Below are positions 62,483-62,835 of a stretch of DNA of 62,835 bases, piece by piece. The position numbers and the translations under genes are program-made. The stretch comes from Capnocytophaga leadbetteri. Its GTDB lineage: Bacteria; Bacteroidota; Bacteroidia; Flavobacteriales; Flavobacteriaceae. The DNA lies in assembly GCF_003054025.1 (NCBI RefSeq), contig NZ_QBKG01000011.1:1-62835 (forward strand). Reading direction: 5' to 3'. The first letter of the stretch is position 1, and each line of letters opens with the position of its first letter. The notes beneath the pieces are model-generated. The model was given only the letters and a program-made list of their open reading frames with translations. It was not told where the DNA came from and made no database searches.

Positions 62483-62519
62483 AAAAAAAGAGCAATTCAT
62501 TACTGAATTGCTCTTTTTA
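62483..62519 (-). terminator. Terminator of the rRNA operon
   Basis: AAAAAGAGCAATTCA and TGAATTGCTCTTTTT pair around 4 bases, with a T run on the minus strand, just beyond the 5S gene. The 170 bases between the two terminators hold nothing recognisable. Confidence 0.88.
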
Positions 62520-62522
62520 TAA

Positions 62523-62630
62523 GAAGGCGGCGACATACTCTCCCACTTGCGTAGTACCATCTGCGCTAAAAGGTTTAACTGCTCTGTTCGGAATGGTAAG
62601 AGGTGAGACCTTTGACTATAACCACCTTAA
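62523..62630 (-). rRNA. rrf: 5S ribosomal RNA
   Basis: The minus strand begins with GGTGGTTATAG, includes CATTCCGAACAGAGCAGTTA (loop C region) and GATGGTACTACGCAAGTGGG, and ends in GTCGCCGCCTT. Length about 105-108 nt. Exact ends are uncertain by a few bases. Followed by the rRNA terminator. Confidence 0.93.
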
Positions 62631-62761
62631 ATCTTTAGTCGTTAGTCCATAGCCGTTAGTCGTTAGAACATAACTGACAACTTACTAACTCTATCATATT
62701 ATTAACACACTAGGATAAAAAGCAAATATTTAACTAACTATTCCCTTAAAAAGAATGCTGC

Positions 62762-62835
62762 GCGAAAAGTCTACGGGTTATTAGTATTACTCGGCTATGA
62801 TGTTACCACCGTTACACCTGTAACCTATCAACGTG
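62762..62835 (-). rRNA. rrl: 23S ribosomal RNA, 3' end (cut by window edge)
   Basis: The minus strand contains GTTGATAGGTTACAGGTGTA and GCCGAGTAATACTAATAACC, the conserved 3' end of 23S rRNA. The exact 3' boundary is estimated. The ~130-base spacer to 5S has several GTTAGTC/GTTAGT words. Confidence 0.9.

Noticed and set aside
62440-62652. 70-residue open frame near the right end
   Set aside because: It runs through the rRNA terminator and the 5S gene.

Overview
The window looks like a chromosome segment of a Flavobacteriaceae bacterium, most likely Capnocytophaga. The DNA is AT-rich. Many genes have a Bacteroidota-type promoter (TTTG or TTG, 18-20 bases, TAnnTTTG). There is a type IX secretion (T9SS) type-B C-terminal domain, a sialidase and a GH110 galactosidase, and the flavobacterial order DUF6089-uppS-bamA-ompH-ompH. 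The genus is inferred from overall character, not from a marker gene. Both ends fall in multicopy DNA (an IS1595-like transposase on the left, 23S rRNA on the right), as expected for a draft contig.

Region by region. 0-1.7 kb is a decayed accessory zone: a transposase start, a structured repeat, an orphan antitoxin-like gene and a rhuM gene with an internal deletion. 1.8-14.5 kb holds htpG, a PhnA-family protein, a sialidase, a large SprB-like T9SS protein, and a co-directional run of GH13 amylase, Mur-ligase-like pseudoenzyme, NADAR protein and two small proteins. 14.5-24 kb, on the minus strand, carries an M3 peptidase lipoprotein, a membrane pyrophosphatase fused to an OmpA domain, gltS, and the exbB-exbD-tonB-folC operon. 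24-28 kb has three tandem tRNA-Val genes, a PD-(D/E)XK nuclease and recG. 28-38 kb has asnA, an antitoxin/PIN-toxin pair, a BNR/VPS10-type exported protein, an M13 peptidase, a carotenoid-desaturase-like oxidoreductase and a GH110 alpha-1,3-galactosidase. 38-47 kb has a SMUG2-like glycosylase with prmA, a lipocalin-like protein with a TolC-type protein, a DUF4300 lipoprotein with an M1 aminopeptidase, a lytic transglycosylase and murI. 47-57 kb has the outer-membrane biogenesis cluster, trxB, an LTA-synthase-like sulfatase and surE. 57.5-62.3 kb is a tight eight-gene operon of small exported proteins and lipoproteins, one of them frameshifted. The window closes with 5S and 23S rRNA on the minus strand.

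How the genes work together. Sialidase and alpha-galactosidase would strip terminal sugars from host glycans, and M1, M3 and M13 peptidases would degrade peptides in the envelope. ExbB/ExbD/TonB power outer-membrane uptake, and BamA with two OmpH/Skp-like chaperones builds the outer membrane. No susC/susD pair is present, so the glycosidases are not in a classical polysaccharide-utilization locus here.

The most unusual signal is a ~300-base repeat present in two inverted copies (105-405 and 57245-57540). Its base-paired arms differ between copies by compensatory changes, and it also contains a terminator-like hairpin that would compete with the other helices. One copy sits directly upstream of the exported-protein operon, behind a plausible promoter, so it may be a structured RNA leader.
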